64,000 bases of DNA, from contig JAULJL010000027.1 in NCBI GenBank assembly GCA_030761205.1, forward strand, positions 18,478,501-18,542,500, read 5' to 3'. The stretch comes from Fremontodendron californicum. Lineage: Eukaryota; Streptophyta; Magnoliopsida; Malvales; Malvaceae. The translations under genes were made by a program, and so were the position numbers. Below are positions 1 through 11,575 of this stretch, piece by piece. Positions within the stretch are counted from its first letter, which is position 1, and each line of letters begins with the position of its first letter. Below the pieces are notes generated by a model. That model was not told the DNA's origin, ran no database searches, and saw only the letters and a list, made by a program, of their open reading frames with translations.

Positions 1-824
1 TATGGTGAGACATTTGAAGTTGCTGCAAAACAAAATGTTAGTGATAAAAATAAACTCATACACTCCCTTAGTGTTTACACTCAATTAAGATATCACTCCA
101 ACTCTTGTTTGCACTCTTTTAGGCTTTTTCTTTAATAAACTTACTTACTCTTGACTTTTACCACTCTATTTCCTCTTTCAGGTTCTTTAGGAACTAGAAG
201 AACACTTCAAGAAGTCCACTTGCTTAATTCTACCTAGCAAAAGACTCAAAAAACAAGAAACAATTAATAAAAAGATAAAACAAGTAAAAATCAAGAACAA
301 GATGACCAAGAATTCAAATCTTTCCTACTTTCCTTGATCTTTTTCGAATCTTTCTTTCTTTTTCTTGTGTTCGAACACTTTTCTTTTTTTTTTTTTTTTT
401 TTTAAGATTCGGATCAAGAATTAATAAGAAGGAATTTTAATTGATCAAGAATTCAAGAAACGAAATCTTGATTTAAATCACTTTTCAAGACTGAAACCCC
501 AAACTTAGACTGCCTAAAAACTATAACCCTAGGAAAAATGCCTAAAGCTATAATCCCAAGACAAGAATGTTGAAACCCCAAAATCTTGTTCGATTGATTT
601 GATTCAATTACAAAAAACGAAACCCCAAAGCAAGACTGCCTAAAAACTATAACCCAGGGCAAGAATGCCTAAAGCTATAACCCTAAGACAAGAATGCCTG
701 AAACCCCAAAATCTTGTTATTGATTTTGCTGTGATAGTATCTGAAACCCCAAAAGAAGTAACAAATTACAAATCAAAGCGATAACTATAAAAACGTGATT
801 GGAAGCTTAAGCTCTGATACCAAC
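1..824 (-). mobile_element. Family A element A0: leader and first gag codons (minus strand)
   Basis: Read on the minus strand this is the untranslated leader of a Ty3/gypsy element whose body runs off the left edge. It starts at the primer site next to the LTR, contains several degenerate copies of a motif like GGGGTTATAGTTTTAGGCA (about 480-740), then a purine-rich stretch, and reaches a gag ATG at 13-11 (M-S-H-H, then the edge). The sequence TTTTGCAGCAACTT just before the ATG is also present in the A1 and A2 copies and could be a leader splice acceptor. The rest of gag and pol is outside the window. Confidence 0.75.
811..822 (-). promoter_or_regulatory. Primer binding site of A0 (tRNA-iMet type)
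   Basis: Minus-strand TGGTATCAGAGC lies two bases inside the LTR end. This is the usual plant primer site complementary to the 3' end of initiator tRNA-Met, so it fixes the LTR as a 5' LTR and the element as minus strand. Confidence 0.85.
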
Positions 825-1669
825 TGATGTGAACCCTAGGGGTTAAACCCTTTGAACCCATTAACAAATTGAAATACCTAACCCAGAAAAGCCAAGATTC
901 AGGCAAAGAAAACTTAAACCCTTAAAAGCCTGTTTCAAAGAATCTAGATTAAGCATGTAAACCCTAAGAACTCTCGTCTCAAGAACCTAAGTTTGATAGG
1001 TTGAACGCCACAAAGAAAGAATTCTTTGATAAGTTCCTAAGTTCTGTCAAGAACTAAAAAGAGAAAACTCTCACTGAATAAAATCAGACTTAATTGATCA
1101 AAAGATAATTGAAGTAGGCGGCTAAGACATATATTTATAGCCTCCCTACAATAACCTTAATCTACTAATTAATAATATGTAAAATATGGGCTGAACATGC
1201 TCAAGCCCAAACCTAAATAATTAAAAAGATGTCTAACAAGTTTAATGAAGATAGACCCCACAAGCCTAATGGACATAATACATAAAGCAGGCCCAAAAGC
1301 CTAAGTAATTAAAAGACCCAACTAAAGCTTCTAATTTAGGTGCCACCACATTAATGAATTGGTTCTCACTTCATATTAGATAATGATCTAAAAACATGCC
1401 CACTAATTCATTAAGATTGCCGCCCCCTTGAATTCCACTATGGCCCATCATGTGAAGCTTGGATCACATGGACCAATTCTTGGTCTTCCTCATTCAAGCA
1501 GCCCAACTTGAATGGATTGACATTGCTTAAAAGACTTGTAGATTCTTCCCAAGTCCTTTTTACCAATCCTTGCATAGCTTCCTTGAGCTTTTTGGATCTT
1601 GACCTTGTAATAGGCCCAATAGGAACATGCAATGGATCTTGAAGTCCAATACCAGCTTGGTTCTCATCA
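825..1669 (-). mobile_element. 5' LTR of element A0, subfamily A-I
   Basis: 845-bp LTR. On the minus strand it begins TGATGAGAACC and ends GTTCACATCA, so the termini are TGAT/ATCA. It matches the LTR at 40923-41841 over its length. Its first ~230 bp carry an open frame (HVPIGPITRSRSKKLKEAM...) that is the C-terminal tail of the family-A pol frame when this LTR lies downstream. The flank starting at 1670 (TGTGG) should be one target-site duplication copy; the partner is outside the window. Confidence 0.85.
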
Positions 1670-2233
1670 TGTGGGTTGGCTAATGATAATATGTCTTGAT
1701 GGTTACGGGTAATTAATAGTTTCGGGTGTGTTTTTTATGCTATTCTGAGAGGTTCTCTGGTTGTAGAATTGTTTTTTTTTTTTTTTTCTTTTCTTTGGGA
1801 GAGTATTTGAAAGGTGAAAGAGCCACGAAAGTCACTTTGGTTGTTTGGACACTAGCTTTGAGTGCAACTTTTTGTATAATCATTTTAAGCCAAAGCAAAT
1901 TATTGCTTCTCTAAGAACAGTGGCATTAGTGGGCAATATTTAAAATTCATTGCCCTATAGCTTGGAAGTTTCTAGTTTTTTCAGCGTTTGAAATGGCTTG
2001 GATGATTCTGGGTACACCGTAGAATGGTTGATTTGCTACATTTTGGAAAGGCACTTTTGAAGAAAAGGAACTCCCGGAAGTTTTAGCTTAGTACCATTAT
2101 ATTTTTCATGCCATGTTTATAGAGAATGACCTGGTGAGATATGGAGGGATAAGGCTGTTATTGCTGTTTTTAAGATCTTTATTCAATTTGAGAAATTCAA
2201 TATTTTTTCTCTTTCATTCTGTTTGGATTTTGA
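1670..2233. other. Non-coding, probably NUP160 intron
   Basis: No coding segment or repeat boundary is recognised. It lies between the A0 LTR and the first recognisable NUP160 exon, so it is most simply intron DNA into which A0 inserted, unless the gene is truncated on the left. Confidence 0.4.
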
Positions 2234-2684
2234 GATAGTTTTGTTCTTATTTTTATATCATTTTTAGGACTTGTATACAGCTGGTATACTAGGCTTTGAT
2301 ATTAATAAATGGTTTTCTTAAAAAAAAAAAAGCATGTTCCATATCAATGTTTTTGTTGTTAAAGTGGAGCTTTTCATTATCCACTTTTAATAGTCTCTTC
2401 TTGTTGGATGATTTAATTTACTTTCAATTGCTTTCCAGGGATCCAAAAGGCCCCATCAGATAGTTTTGTTCTTATTTTTATATCATTTTTAGGACTTGTA
2501 TACAGCTGGTATACTAGGCTTTGATATTAATAAATGGTTTTCTTAAAAAAAAAAAAAGCATGTTCCATATCAATGTTTTTGTTGTTAAAGTGGAGCTTTT
2601 CATTATCCACTTTTAATAGTCTCTTCTTGTTGGATGATTTAATTTACTTTCAATTGCTTTCCAGGGATCCAAAAGGCCCCATCA
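2234..2684. repeat. Tandem duplication of a NUP160 intron end plus splice acceptor
   Basis: Two adjacent copies (2234-2458 and 2459-2684, about 225 bp each) are nearly identical; the clearest difference is one extra A in an A-run in the second copy. Each copy holds the intron 3' end, the CAG acceptor and the first ~20 bases of the exon. The first acceptor (AG at 2437-2438) therefore competes with the real one (AG at 2663-2664). Reading from the first acceptor meets an in-frame stop within about 30 codons. Confidence 0.9.
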
Positions 2685-2773
2685 GATCTGGTTGAGCTTC
2701 TGGTCCAAACTAATTTATATGACATGGCCTTCAGTGTTCTTTTAAAGTTCTGGAAGGATTCAGAATTGAAGAG
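2665..2773 (+). CDS. NUP160: NUP160 exon a
   Basis: Acceptor TTTCCAG|GG and donor GAAGAG|GTGG. The first two bases complete a codon from the missing upstream exon; 35 full codons follow (IQKAPSDLVELLV...), ending with two bases (AG) of a split Arg codon. The acceptor is the second of a tandem pair. Confidence 0.85.
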
Positions 2774-3414
2774 GTGGAAATATTTACCCTTCTGCTGCTT
2801 CATTAAATTCCCTTATGATCATATGTGCTTCTGGTACGTTTGTTAGCCTCACTTGGTGGTCCTTTTTGGTCAGGGAACTGGAAAAGATATTCTCTGCTAT
2901 TTCATTAAAGTGCTGTCCTAGTACAGTTAGCTCGTCTTGGACTGGGTAAAGATCAGTCTTCATTCGCACTTAATTTGTTTCACTTTTTCCGTCTGTTAAT
3001 TTGCCTGTGAAGCAATTACTTTTTGTTACATAATGTGGCTTTTACTTTTGGGATTGATTTCAGAGCGCACAATCTATTATTGACATCATCCAAGGATGAA
3101 GTGGTTGTTCATGGTTCACCTGATATGGAGCCTACCAGTCAACAAACTAAGGCGAATTATCACTGGGAAACTCTTGAGCATTATCTTGTTCGTGTCTTCT
3201 GCATGCTTCAATTTTGTTCTCTTGTCTAATTCTGAAATTTCTTTAGGCTTGTTTTACTTGTTTCTTTTGCTACTTGCTTTTTGCTAATTTATTTTATGAT
3301 TACTAAAATATTGCTAAAAGGCAAATGCAAATAGTAAAAAGCAAAACCATAAATCCATAATTGCTTAAAATTAAAAAAATGACTAAAATACAACTCAAAT
3401 TGTAACATAATTAT

Positions 3415-3470
<56 letters not shown>

Positions 3471-6400
3471 TCATGCATTTTGTTCTAAAATTCCAGTTCA
3501 ATTTTTAGTAATCCAAAATTATTATTTGCTTTTTTATCTCAATGCACTTTTTGCTTTTTTTCTTCCAGAAGCAAAAAGCAATTAGTACTAGAAAATAGCC
3601 AAATGGTTCCTAATTCTAATTAAAGATAATATGAAAGAATGGAAAAAAAATGGCATCAAGATTTTCACATTGAGGACCTAACATCATACATTATGGTTAA
3701 CCCAGAATAAAGATGATGCTAAAAGCAGTGAAGGTTTCTCATGTAATAGTTTTTCAAAGTCTTTTGTTGTCCCCGTTCTTTTTAGGTGCTTGTGATACAA
3801 GTTGAGATTGGGTATCTGGTGTCCTGTGTGTTATGTCCATCAGTAGTGTTTTCTTCTTCTTCTCTCTTTGATGGGATTTCAATCAGTAGTTTTGAGACTT
3901 ACAGATGAAGAGAATTCTCACTGTTACAAAATCTCAAGAGAAGAGACCTTTGAGCTAAGTTACCTACTTACCTTGGCCCTTTCTTGTCTAGCTAAAACAA
4001 AATGTAACTGCTTTTTATGAGAAGCTGTTATTTATTAACCAGAAAAGTGTTCCTTTTTATAATTTAGTTAGAAAGTTTATTAAAAATAGTGCTTAATGTT
4101 CTTTTCTGGGTGAAAGTTTTGACACATGTATAAGGAAGTTAGTTCATTCAAAATGGTTGGTTAAATTATGTTTTCTTTGAATCGGTAGGCAATAAATGTG
4201 TGGTTCAGTGTGAGTCAAGTTCTTAATATGTTGGTGTTTTATTGTTGTATGAGAAGGGAAATACCTAAACTTCCCTGTCTTATCTTGTGTCAACTTGCAT
4301 GCTTATTGGTGAATTTTGTTTACTGGAGGGGTTATATTACTAAACTAATTATATATATTATAATAAATTGAGAATAGAAAATGTAAAATTGAAAGGCCTA
4401 GGTGTTTTTCTTACTCACGGCACATTTTGGGGTTCGGAGGAAGAGTGAAAGCTATGAGTAACACCAGCTCAAGCAATTTTCCACAGAAGTCTTATTCTGA
4501 GTGTTTGCTGAGTTGACTGTTTAGAATGTGTCCTGAATTTCTGAAACGAAGAGGAAGCAAATATGACTGCAGGCATTGAGATGTTAGATTTGAAGCAACT
4601 GCTATAGCATCTTGACCATATCTATATTCATAATTAATAGCTTGTGACTAGCAATATATGTTTGTACACCTGATTCCCTCTGGTAGATTTTGCTGCAGCT
4701 TTTTCATTCTTGCGGTTAAATTCCTTTGTAACTGTGAATCTGTGATAAGGTTTTAAAATTGTCAATGTGTCAGTTTTTTGAACTGACCATTGAAAGAAAA
4801 AAGAAGAAAATTAAAGCAACCTTAAAATCTTATCCTCATCACCATTTTGTTTTCCTTTGTTTTTCTTGTTTATTTTCTTTTTCCATCTAACTCATTGTGG
4901 GTCTTTGTGCATTGCAGGAAAAGTACAAATATTTTCATGCTAGATTGCCATTAATAGTTGCTGAAACACTTCTTTGTACTGATCCTCACATTGAATTGCC
5001 TCTATGGCTGGTTAAAATGTTCAAGGTAATACTTCTACCCACAATATAAAATGTTGGATTGGTTTGCTCTCTTGATACAAGAGGCTGGGAACAACTTATG
5101 TTGCACATTGCAAGTTCTGTATAGTGGCCTCTACCATGGTTCTCTGACTCTCAATCTTTCATCTATTTTCGTTTTAAAAGTTAATTTTTTAGATGTGAGA
5201 TACTATGATATTCGGCCGAGAACCCAACGCACGACCTTAATGGTCTAGAAAGGCTCTAGTAAGATAACAGAATAATACACAAGTAGGAAAAGGGAAGGAA
5301 AAAAACAAGGCTATAAGTTGATATATAATTGGTTTACATGAAAATTCATCAAGCTAGTAAATTCATTCTTGTGAAGGCCATATTCAAGCAGCAGAGTCTT
5401 GGAATAATCATTCTCTATGTTCCTTGACATTTTATAATTGGATCTGGTAGGAGAAAAAACAAAAGAAAAAAAAACCCAAGTTAGGTTCAAAGATCACTTG
5501 TCTGTTGATCAACTTTATCATGCTGTCAAAAAGTCTTGCTTACATCAGCAGCCACTTGTACCAGTTGGCTGAAAGAAAACTATCTTTAAATGAATGTAAC
5601 TGATCTGTTTACATACTGTTTTTTTAACCTTATCATGTATGGATTAATATTGCTTATTCTTAAACTTTCCATTATAACATTCCCTTGGGTTTGAGCAGGG
5701 AAGTCAGAGGGAAAGGTCTTGGGGAATGACTGGCCCAGAGCCAAGTCCGGCATCCTTGTTTCGACTATATGTTGATTATGGTCGATATACAGAAGCTACA
5801 AATTTGTTTCTTGAGTATGTAGAAGCCTTTGCATCAACAGTAAGTTGCAATTTTTCAACGGTATCTTAACTTGCTTAGTGCTACTCATCTGGTTTTCTTA
5901 ATGAGTATATAATGTGACTCTCGTAATGTCACATAACATACATGCTTATTTCAATCCATGTTTAAAATTCCGCTGTCCCCCATTTTAGTGAAAAGCCACT
6001 GGAGTTGCAAGATGTATCTTCAGAGCTTTTCACAAGACTAGGTCATGATGTTCTGGTAGTGAAAAGAGACAGGGAAGATGAAGGGTGAACTTGTGGGTGT
6101 CTTTCTGTATTTGATGGGAAATCAATTTAAGGGAGAAAGCTACTTGTTGGGACTGATATTTTATCAAGTATTTAGTCCTACTGAGTAGGAATGGCAGCAG
6201 CCAAATATGGGGCAAGGAATGCACTCCTTGCCAATACCCTCCTCTGTCCCCACCTGAACCTCACCTTAGGGGAGAAAGTTTCTCTCCTTCCTACCCTGGT
6301 GAGTACTCGGCAGAGATGGCAATCTTGATTCCTTGCCCTCCTTTCTTTCCAATAAAAATCCTGACCCAATTGGGGTGGGGAGGCGGCTTCCTTGTTGGGG

Positions 6401-9400
6401 AATAGTCAATTGACATCCCTACTAGTCAGCCATGTTCTTTGTGGCTTCTGGGTGTTGTCCAGTAAAAAAATGGAGTGGAAGATATTTGCATTTAGGTGTA
6501 ACCAATGTTGTTAAGGTACTGCACCTTAGCGGCAGACAACAAAACCTCAGACCTTTTCAAACGATGCACATTTGATCAGGCACACACTTGGTTCACCTAG
6601 GCGCGGTTCTTTGTAAGTCGATAGCCGCAAAAAAAAAGCCCGCCTGATTAAAGTTCTTTTTAATTTTTTTTATTAATTGTACCTTTACTAGTAAGGGAAT
6701 AATATCAAACTCTCCACTTATCAGTATTTGAGTATTCAACAACAGACATAGAATCATACGGAAATCATGCATATTGACCGACAAAAAAAAGAAAAATTTT
6801 GCATGTTTTGTAGGATAAATTGAATCATTCTTTAGAGTTTATTATCATAACTAGAGGTGACAATTTGGTGGGTTCGGGTCGGGTTAGTTCGGGTTCGGGT
6901 CATTTCGTGTTCGGGTAGGTTTTACGTTATTTTTTATTTTATGTTATATGTAATCATTTTTACATAATTTAAATGTTTAAATCCAAAAATATTTTTTTTT
7001 TATAAAGTAAGCTTTGGTAAAATATGATATTTTTTAATTATATTTTTATATTAATATTTGTTAGTACCAAAAATGATATAAAATTAGTTTTTTTTATTAT
7101 AAAAAATCAATTTTTTAAATAATTTATTATTGAAAATATGATATATTATGATATTGATATTTAAAACTATTGATTCAATGAACTTTAATATTCGACATGT
7201 AAATATATTATGATTTATATTATGCATACATATAAATATAATTGTATACACAAATAATTAAATTAAAATAGGAAAATAACTATATTTGAAGAAAAATAAG
7301 ATTACGGTTTAAGAGCTGAAAAGACAATGCAAAAAAAAGGTACTACTATTAATTGTTGCTCAATTATTTTTTCTTATGGTCTATTCTTAACTAAAAACTA
7401 ATTTTTTTAAGAAATCATGATTAAAAATTACTTGATATATATATATTTAAAATATTTTAATAATTTACTATTTGAATAGTAATTGTTAAATAGTAATGAC
7501 CAATGAAGATAAAACTATTATTTTACTTTATATATATTAAATTTTAACTTTTCATTAAAATAGTAAAAAAAATATTAGAATAAAATTAATAATTAAAGTT
7601 TGTTTTATAAAAATTATTAATTACAATTCGATCATTTTTATTTTTAATATTAAATTTGGGTTATTATGGATTTATGATCGGGTCAGTCTTGGGTTCGGGT
7701 TATTTCGGATTCTGATCATTTCGAGTTCGAGTTTTTTCAGATTCGGGTTTTTGACTTTTTTGGTGAAATCGGATTCGGGTTCTTTTGGGCGGGTTTTCAA
7801 ATTTGGGTTCATTTTGCCACTTCTAATCATAATTATATATCTTAAGCTTATTTTATATATATACACAGACACACACAAAACACACACATATACATATTAC
7901 GCCTTCACTCAGGCGAGTGCTATTTTTGCGCCTTACGCTTCAAGCAATATAAGAGTTCTAGCGCCTATAGTGCACCTTGCGCCCTTGACTACATTGGGTG
8001 TAACCATGACAAAACTTTTATTTATTTTGAATCATGTAATTTTAGTTTAAAAAATTTTGTTTATTTTCTTTCTAGGGGCAGGATCGTAAAGTTTTGCAAT
8101 TTTTGCAACCTAGTTTAGATTATGTGAAGAGTTTCTAGGACATCATATTTATTTTCTTTGATTTCAGGATAATATATATTATTAGTTACTTTTTATTAGG
8201 AATGCAACCCTTTTTCTACAAGTCTCTCAGAGTATCTATAATTCTATATGTACCCATCTCATATTTTTTAGTAGATTTTGAATTATGTAACAGTCAATTA
8301 TGATGATTATTGAAGCATATTCCTGGAATCTCTGTCTCTCTCACACACATACCTCCCAATTCTTCTCTACCCGCAAGATAAACAGCCTTAACATGCACCT
8401 TTCTTAACCCTATTCAACTCTTAGAAACTCCTAATCCACCATGTAGTGCAGAATTGCACATAGGCAGGTTTCATGTAAAGCTGCACTCTTCATTCTTGAC
8501 CTTCTCTGAAATGCATATCCTATCCTATTCCTAAGTGTGTGTTTGGGTAGCATATTGAGAGATGGAGTCTGCAAAATGTGCAAAACCTTAAAGTTTGTAC
8601 ATACTTTATGCATATAGTTATGTATGGATATGTATATATAAAATAGTTCCCTATTTGGAAGTCATGAAAGTGGACTGTTTGGCATTTAAGGAGAACCTCT
8701 AGTTCCACTTTGAGATACTTCTTCCCTCCCCTGCAAACATGTTGATTTCACATGCATTATACATATCCGAATTCTTGATTCTTTGTTTTTCCGCAATTGA
8801 TAGTTGCTGGCTGCTGTAGTCCTTGTGTGCTTTCTTTTGCATTTGATCCTGCATTAGTATCTATATTCTGTATTCAATCTGAATTCTTCGTTTTCAGGTT
8901 TAATGTCCATCACGACTGACTCTGTAATATATATAGACATTAAACGAATGATATGTGTTTCTAAAATTCTTTTTTTTTTTTTTTACGAGTGTATTTTATA
9001 AAATTGTATGAATTTTATACCAATTCTGAGTTCTAAAAGTTTGCAACTAAATATCAGAATGTGTAGTAATATGATGTGGACTAAGAGATAGGGTTATAAT
9101 TTCCCCCAACGACGCACACAATGGCTTTTTGAATCTGATTTATCCCACTCCTGTTCTGTCACAAGGGAGATTTACCAAAAAACATCATGCGATCCAAAGG
9201 AAAAGTCAAATTAATGGGTTGTTTTAATTGCTATGGTCGAACATCTTTCTGTGCTTTTTGTATCTGTTCTCTTGATACGAACCTGTTCATTTGTCTGCAA
9301 TCATGTGGTACTTGTACTCTGCTGGCTTTGCTGAGGGGTGTTATTATTAAACCTTTTGCAGAGACCAGTAGACATAATTAATCGGAAACGACCATCCGCG

Positions 9401-9663
9401 GTATGGTTCCCATATAACACACTCGAGCGGCTTTGGTGCCAACTAGAGGGATTGATCAATTCAGGTCACATGGTTGATCAATGTGATAAGCTCAAAAGGC
9501 TACTGCATGGAGCTCTACTAAATCATCTCAAGCAGGTATGTTCTATTGGATGCTGGTGGCTCTTTTGGATCATATTTGTTCTCGCAGCTGACCATTTGGC
9601 ACAATTTCAATCTGTTTTCAGCTAAAGGTGGATTCAGATGATGCTGTTTCTTCTGCAGGCTAA
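2665..9663 (+). CDS. NUP160: NUP160 nucleoporin, C-terminal seven exons
   Basis: Joined exons 2665-2773, 2874-2945, 3064-3187, 4918-5025, 5699-5839, 9362-9535 and 9622-9663 give 255 codons with consistent phases and GT/AG junctions throughout. I recognise the product as the C-terminal alpha-helical part of plant NUP160 (SAR1), a scaffold subunit of the NUP107-160 Y-complex of the nuclear pore, needed for mRNA export. Typical conserved stretches are APSDLVELLVQTNLYDMAF, LFRLYVDYGRYTEATNL, AVWFPYNTLERLWCQLE and MVDQCDKLKRLLHGALLNHL. Plant NUP160 is roughly 1,500 residues, so about five sixths lies to the left, beyond the A0 retrotransposon, or is missing. No frameshift is seen in the exons. Identification is from memory of the family, not a search. 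Confidence 0.88.
2874..2945 (+). CDS. NUP160: NUP160 exon b
   Basis: Acceptor GGTCAG|G, donor ACTGG|GTAAAG. The first base completes Arg, followed by 23 codons ELEKIFSAISLKCCPSTV..., ending in a split Gly codon. Confidence 0.85.
3064..3187 (+). CDS. NUP160: NUP160 exon c
   Basis: Acceptor GATTTCAG|A, donor TATCTT|GTTCGT. The first base completes Gly; 41 codons follow (AHNLLLTSSKDEVVVHGSPD...), ending in phase 0. Confidence 0.85.
3415..3465. repeat. Compound (TC)n(TA)n microsatellite
   Basis: About 18 bases of TC repeat followed by about 33 bases of TA repeat, inside the NUP160 intron 3188-4917. The rest of that intron shows no coding or repeat structure that I recognise. Confidence 0.95.
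4918..5025 (+). CDS. NUP160: NUP160 exon d
   Basis: Acceptor CATTGCAG, donor TTCAAG|GTAATA; 36 codons, phase 0 at both ends (EKYKYFHARLPLIVAETLL...). Confidence 0.88.
5699..5839 (+). CDS. NUP160: NUP160 exon e
   Basis: Acceptor TTGAGCAG, donor TCAACA|GTAAGT; 47 codons, phase 0 at both ends, including SWGMTGPEPSPASLFRLYVD. Confidence 0.9.
6186..6421. mobile_element. Short hAT-like non-autonomous element in NUP160 intron
   Basis: About 236 bp between TAGGAATGGC on the left and GACATCCCTA on the right (inverted: TAGGGATGTC), the terminal pattern common in plant hAT-type MITEs. Flanking octamers CTACTGAG and CTAGTCAG match at 6 of 8 positions, which would fit a decayed 8-bp target duplication. 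No coding capacity. Confidence 0.45.
6495..8004. mobile_element. Degenerate terminal-inverted-repeat element, split by a nested insertion
   Basis: The left edge (ACCAATGTTGTTAAGG followed by GCACCTTAGCGG) is roughly the inverse of the right edge (CGCCTATAGTGCACC... CCCTTGACTACATTGGGTG). The element is interrupted by the hAT-like insertion 6852-7825. The superfamily is not resolved and no target duplication was found. Confidence 0.35.
6852..7825. mobile_element. hAT-like non-autonomous element with GGGTTCGGGT arrays
   Basis: 974 bp. The ends are TAGAGGTGAC and GCCACTTCTA (inverted: TAGAAGTGGC), with GGGTTCGGGT-rich subterminal arrays on both sides and an AT-rich core. Flanking octamers ATCATAAC (6844-6851) and ATCATAAT (7826-7833) match at 7 of 8 positions, a near-perfect hAT-type 8-bp target duplication. 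No transposase. Confidence 0.65.
9362..9535 (+). CDS. NUP160: NUP160 exon f
   Basis: Acceptor CTTTTGCAG, donor AAGCAG|GTATGT; 58 codons, phase 0 (RPVDIINRKRPSAVWFPYNT...). This is the longest and most family-diagnostic exon. The preceding 3.5-kb intron contains the transposon remnants at 6186-8004; otherwise nothing is seen in it. Confidence 0.92.
9622..9663 (+). CDS. NUP160: NUP160 last coding exon
   Basis: Acceptor CTGTTTTCAG, then 13 codons LKVDSDDAVSSAG and TAA at 9661-9663. Confidence 0.82.
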   Translation, partial: LKVDSDDAVSSAG

Positions 9664-9788
9664 AGAAAATGCCATCATATGTAGGTAACATCTGGAATCA
9701 TATTGTATTGGTGTTAGTGCATCAAGGAAATTAAATGATAATTTGATCAATCAACCATCACTTTTCTTCTAACAGGGCTCGAGCTAAG

Positions 9789-9846
<58 letters not shown>

Positions 9847-10209
9847 GAGGGATCCACTTACACTAGTTTTACACGCTTCCATAACTTTTTATACGATTTA
9901 TATTTGTTTAATCCAATCACCGTATTTCATGTTCTATTCACGTAGATCATACACGTTTAGTTTCGAGTAAATTAAAAATGTCTAACTATTTGTTCGATAT
10001 ATAAAACTTTCAACCGTTAAATATATATTGAAAAAGACAGTATTATCGATCGATATGATAGAGATATCGGATCAATTTGAAATCTTAGGTTCACGACGAG
10101 TGCAATTATATTGTTAAATCCAACGGTTGGTTTGTTAAAATATAAATCGTATAAAAAGTTATGAAAGCTTGTAAAACTAATTTAGTTTTACACTAGTATA
10201 AGTGGACTT

Positions 10210-10251
<42 letters not shown>

Positions 10252-10550
10252 TATACTTGGCTTGGCCATTCTAGTTGGTAATCGATTTTCTCACTTGAGT
10301 ACCTTAAATTGTTATTTCAGAATGTGACATCACCAATCCGTCGAGGAAAGACTGAGCAGTTAAGCAATTGGTGCTTAATCTTTTGGCCCAACTGAGGATA
10401 TGGTGCTATTAATGCATTACATGTATAGCTGGGTAGTTATTCGCAAATCTTACACCGCCGCAACTGCAGCGTTGTTGAAAAACTGTAGTCGGGGATTCTG
10501 ATTGCAGCTTAACTTAGGCATACTTTTTCACCCTTTGCCTATAAACTCAT
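9664..10550 (+). other. NUP160 3' untranslated region with possible intron 9685-10320
   Basis: After the stop codon, ATGTAG|GTAACA at 9685 could be a donor and TGTTATTTCAG ending at 10320 an acceptor, giving a 3' UTR intron that contains the TA repeats and the MITE at 9843-10213. No polyadenylation signal was assigned with confidence. Confidence 0.35.
9794..10248. mobile_element. MITE with ~60-bp imperfect inverted repeats inside a TA microsatellite
   Basis: A TA repeat (9794-9842) and another (10213-10248) flank about 370 bp. The inner ends are inverted repeats: GGATCCACTTACACTAG... CATAACTTTTTATACGATTT on the left, and the inverse of AAATCGTATAAAAAGTTATG... CTAGTATAAGTGGACTTC on the right. 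The right arm has about 15 extra bases. The superfamily is not assigned; a TA target duplication cannot be separated from the microsatellite. Confidence 0.6.
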
Positions 10551-10559
10551 TGTTGTCAA

Positions 10560-11395
10560 CAGCGGATCTTGAGTGACATTTGATTTTGGAGCTGTCAATT
10601 AATATTTTATTAAATTTTAATTTTTTTTCATAAAATGTATTTTATTATGTTAATATAAATATATGTAAGGTGTATACTAATAAAAAAAAAATCTTTCAAA
10701 ATTATAAATTTTATTAGTTTATAAACAAATGTATAAAGAAACATAATACATCAAATAAATAATTTTATGCATAATATATTAAATAAATAATCTTCCTTAA
10801 AATTGAGCAACTCTCTTTTAAAAAATATAAATACATCAATTGCTAAACAATTTTTTTTTTTTATCAAAATAAGAAAAAAAATCCATTAAATAATAAAGTT
10901 TAGAGTTTGAGTTTAGAAGTTAAGGTATTTTTATAATCTTTTATAAAGTATTTTCAATCTAACATTTGTGTTAATAAAAATATGCATATAACAGGAGAAA
11001 AAGATGTAGGGTAGAATTAAAAATGGAAAATTATATGAAAAAAAAAATTATAATTAGCTAAAAAGAAAAAGAAAATACTTGGTTGAAGATTTAGAGTCTT
11101 ATTAAAAAAGTTAGAAAGTGAAACTAGTTTTTGTTAAATTTATATGACTGTGATTTAACCTAAGAAATCTTTTAATTTTAAGAATTTGTGAATTATGACT
11201 AGTTAGTACAATACAAATATTAATGTGATTTTAATTTTTTAAAATTGTAATGCATAAAACTAAGTAATAAAACAACATAAACAAACAAAATTAATAATTT
11301 TAATTAAAAATAACCATTTAATATATAAACTAAAGAGAATTTAAAATTTTTGAGGGAGCGAAGGCCCTTTCTAGCTCCTTGACCATCCGCCCTTG
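10560..11395. mobile_element. Possible degenerate TIR element, AT-rich
   Basis: The left end CAGCGGATCTTG and the right end CCATCCGCCCTTG are imperfect inverses (GGCGGAT core), and GAGGGAGCGAAGGCCCTTTC near the right end resembles a widespread plant repeat. The interior is AT-rich and non-coding. No clear target duplication. Confidence 0.3.
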
Positions 11396-11575
11396 GGGCA
11401 TTTGATGGTACTTGTGTTCTTTGCAACTTAAAGCGGGAAACATAAGACCACCTGTTTTTTTAATGTGATTTCTCAAAATTCATATGGAAGGAGATCCTAC
11501 TGCTCTGTCTGTCAATTACAAAGAGAAGTACATAGATGTGAGAATGAGTTTTAGTGGGTTAGAAGTAGAGGTGTT

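Noticed and set aside
811..822. tRNA-like sequences TGGTATCAGAGC and TGGCGCCGTTGCCGGGGA as tRNA genes
   Set aside because: Only the 3' acceptor complement is present, next to LTR ends. They are primer binding sites.
10600..11340. Possible genes in the AT-rich flank after NUP160
   Set aside because: No frame of useful length and no conserved segment; low-complexity AT sequence.
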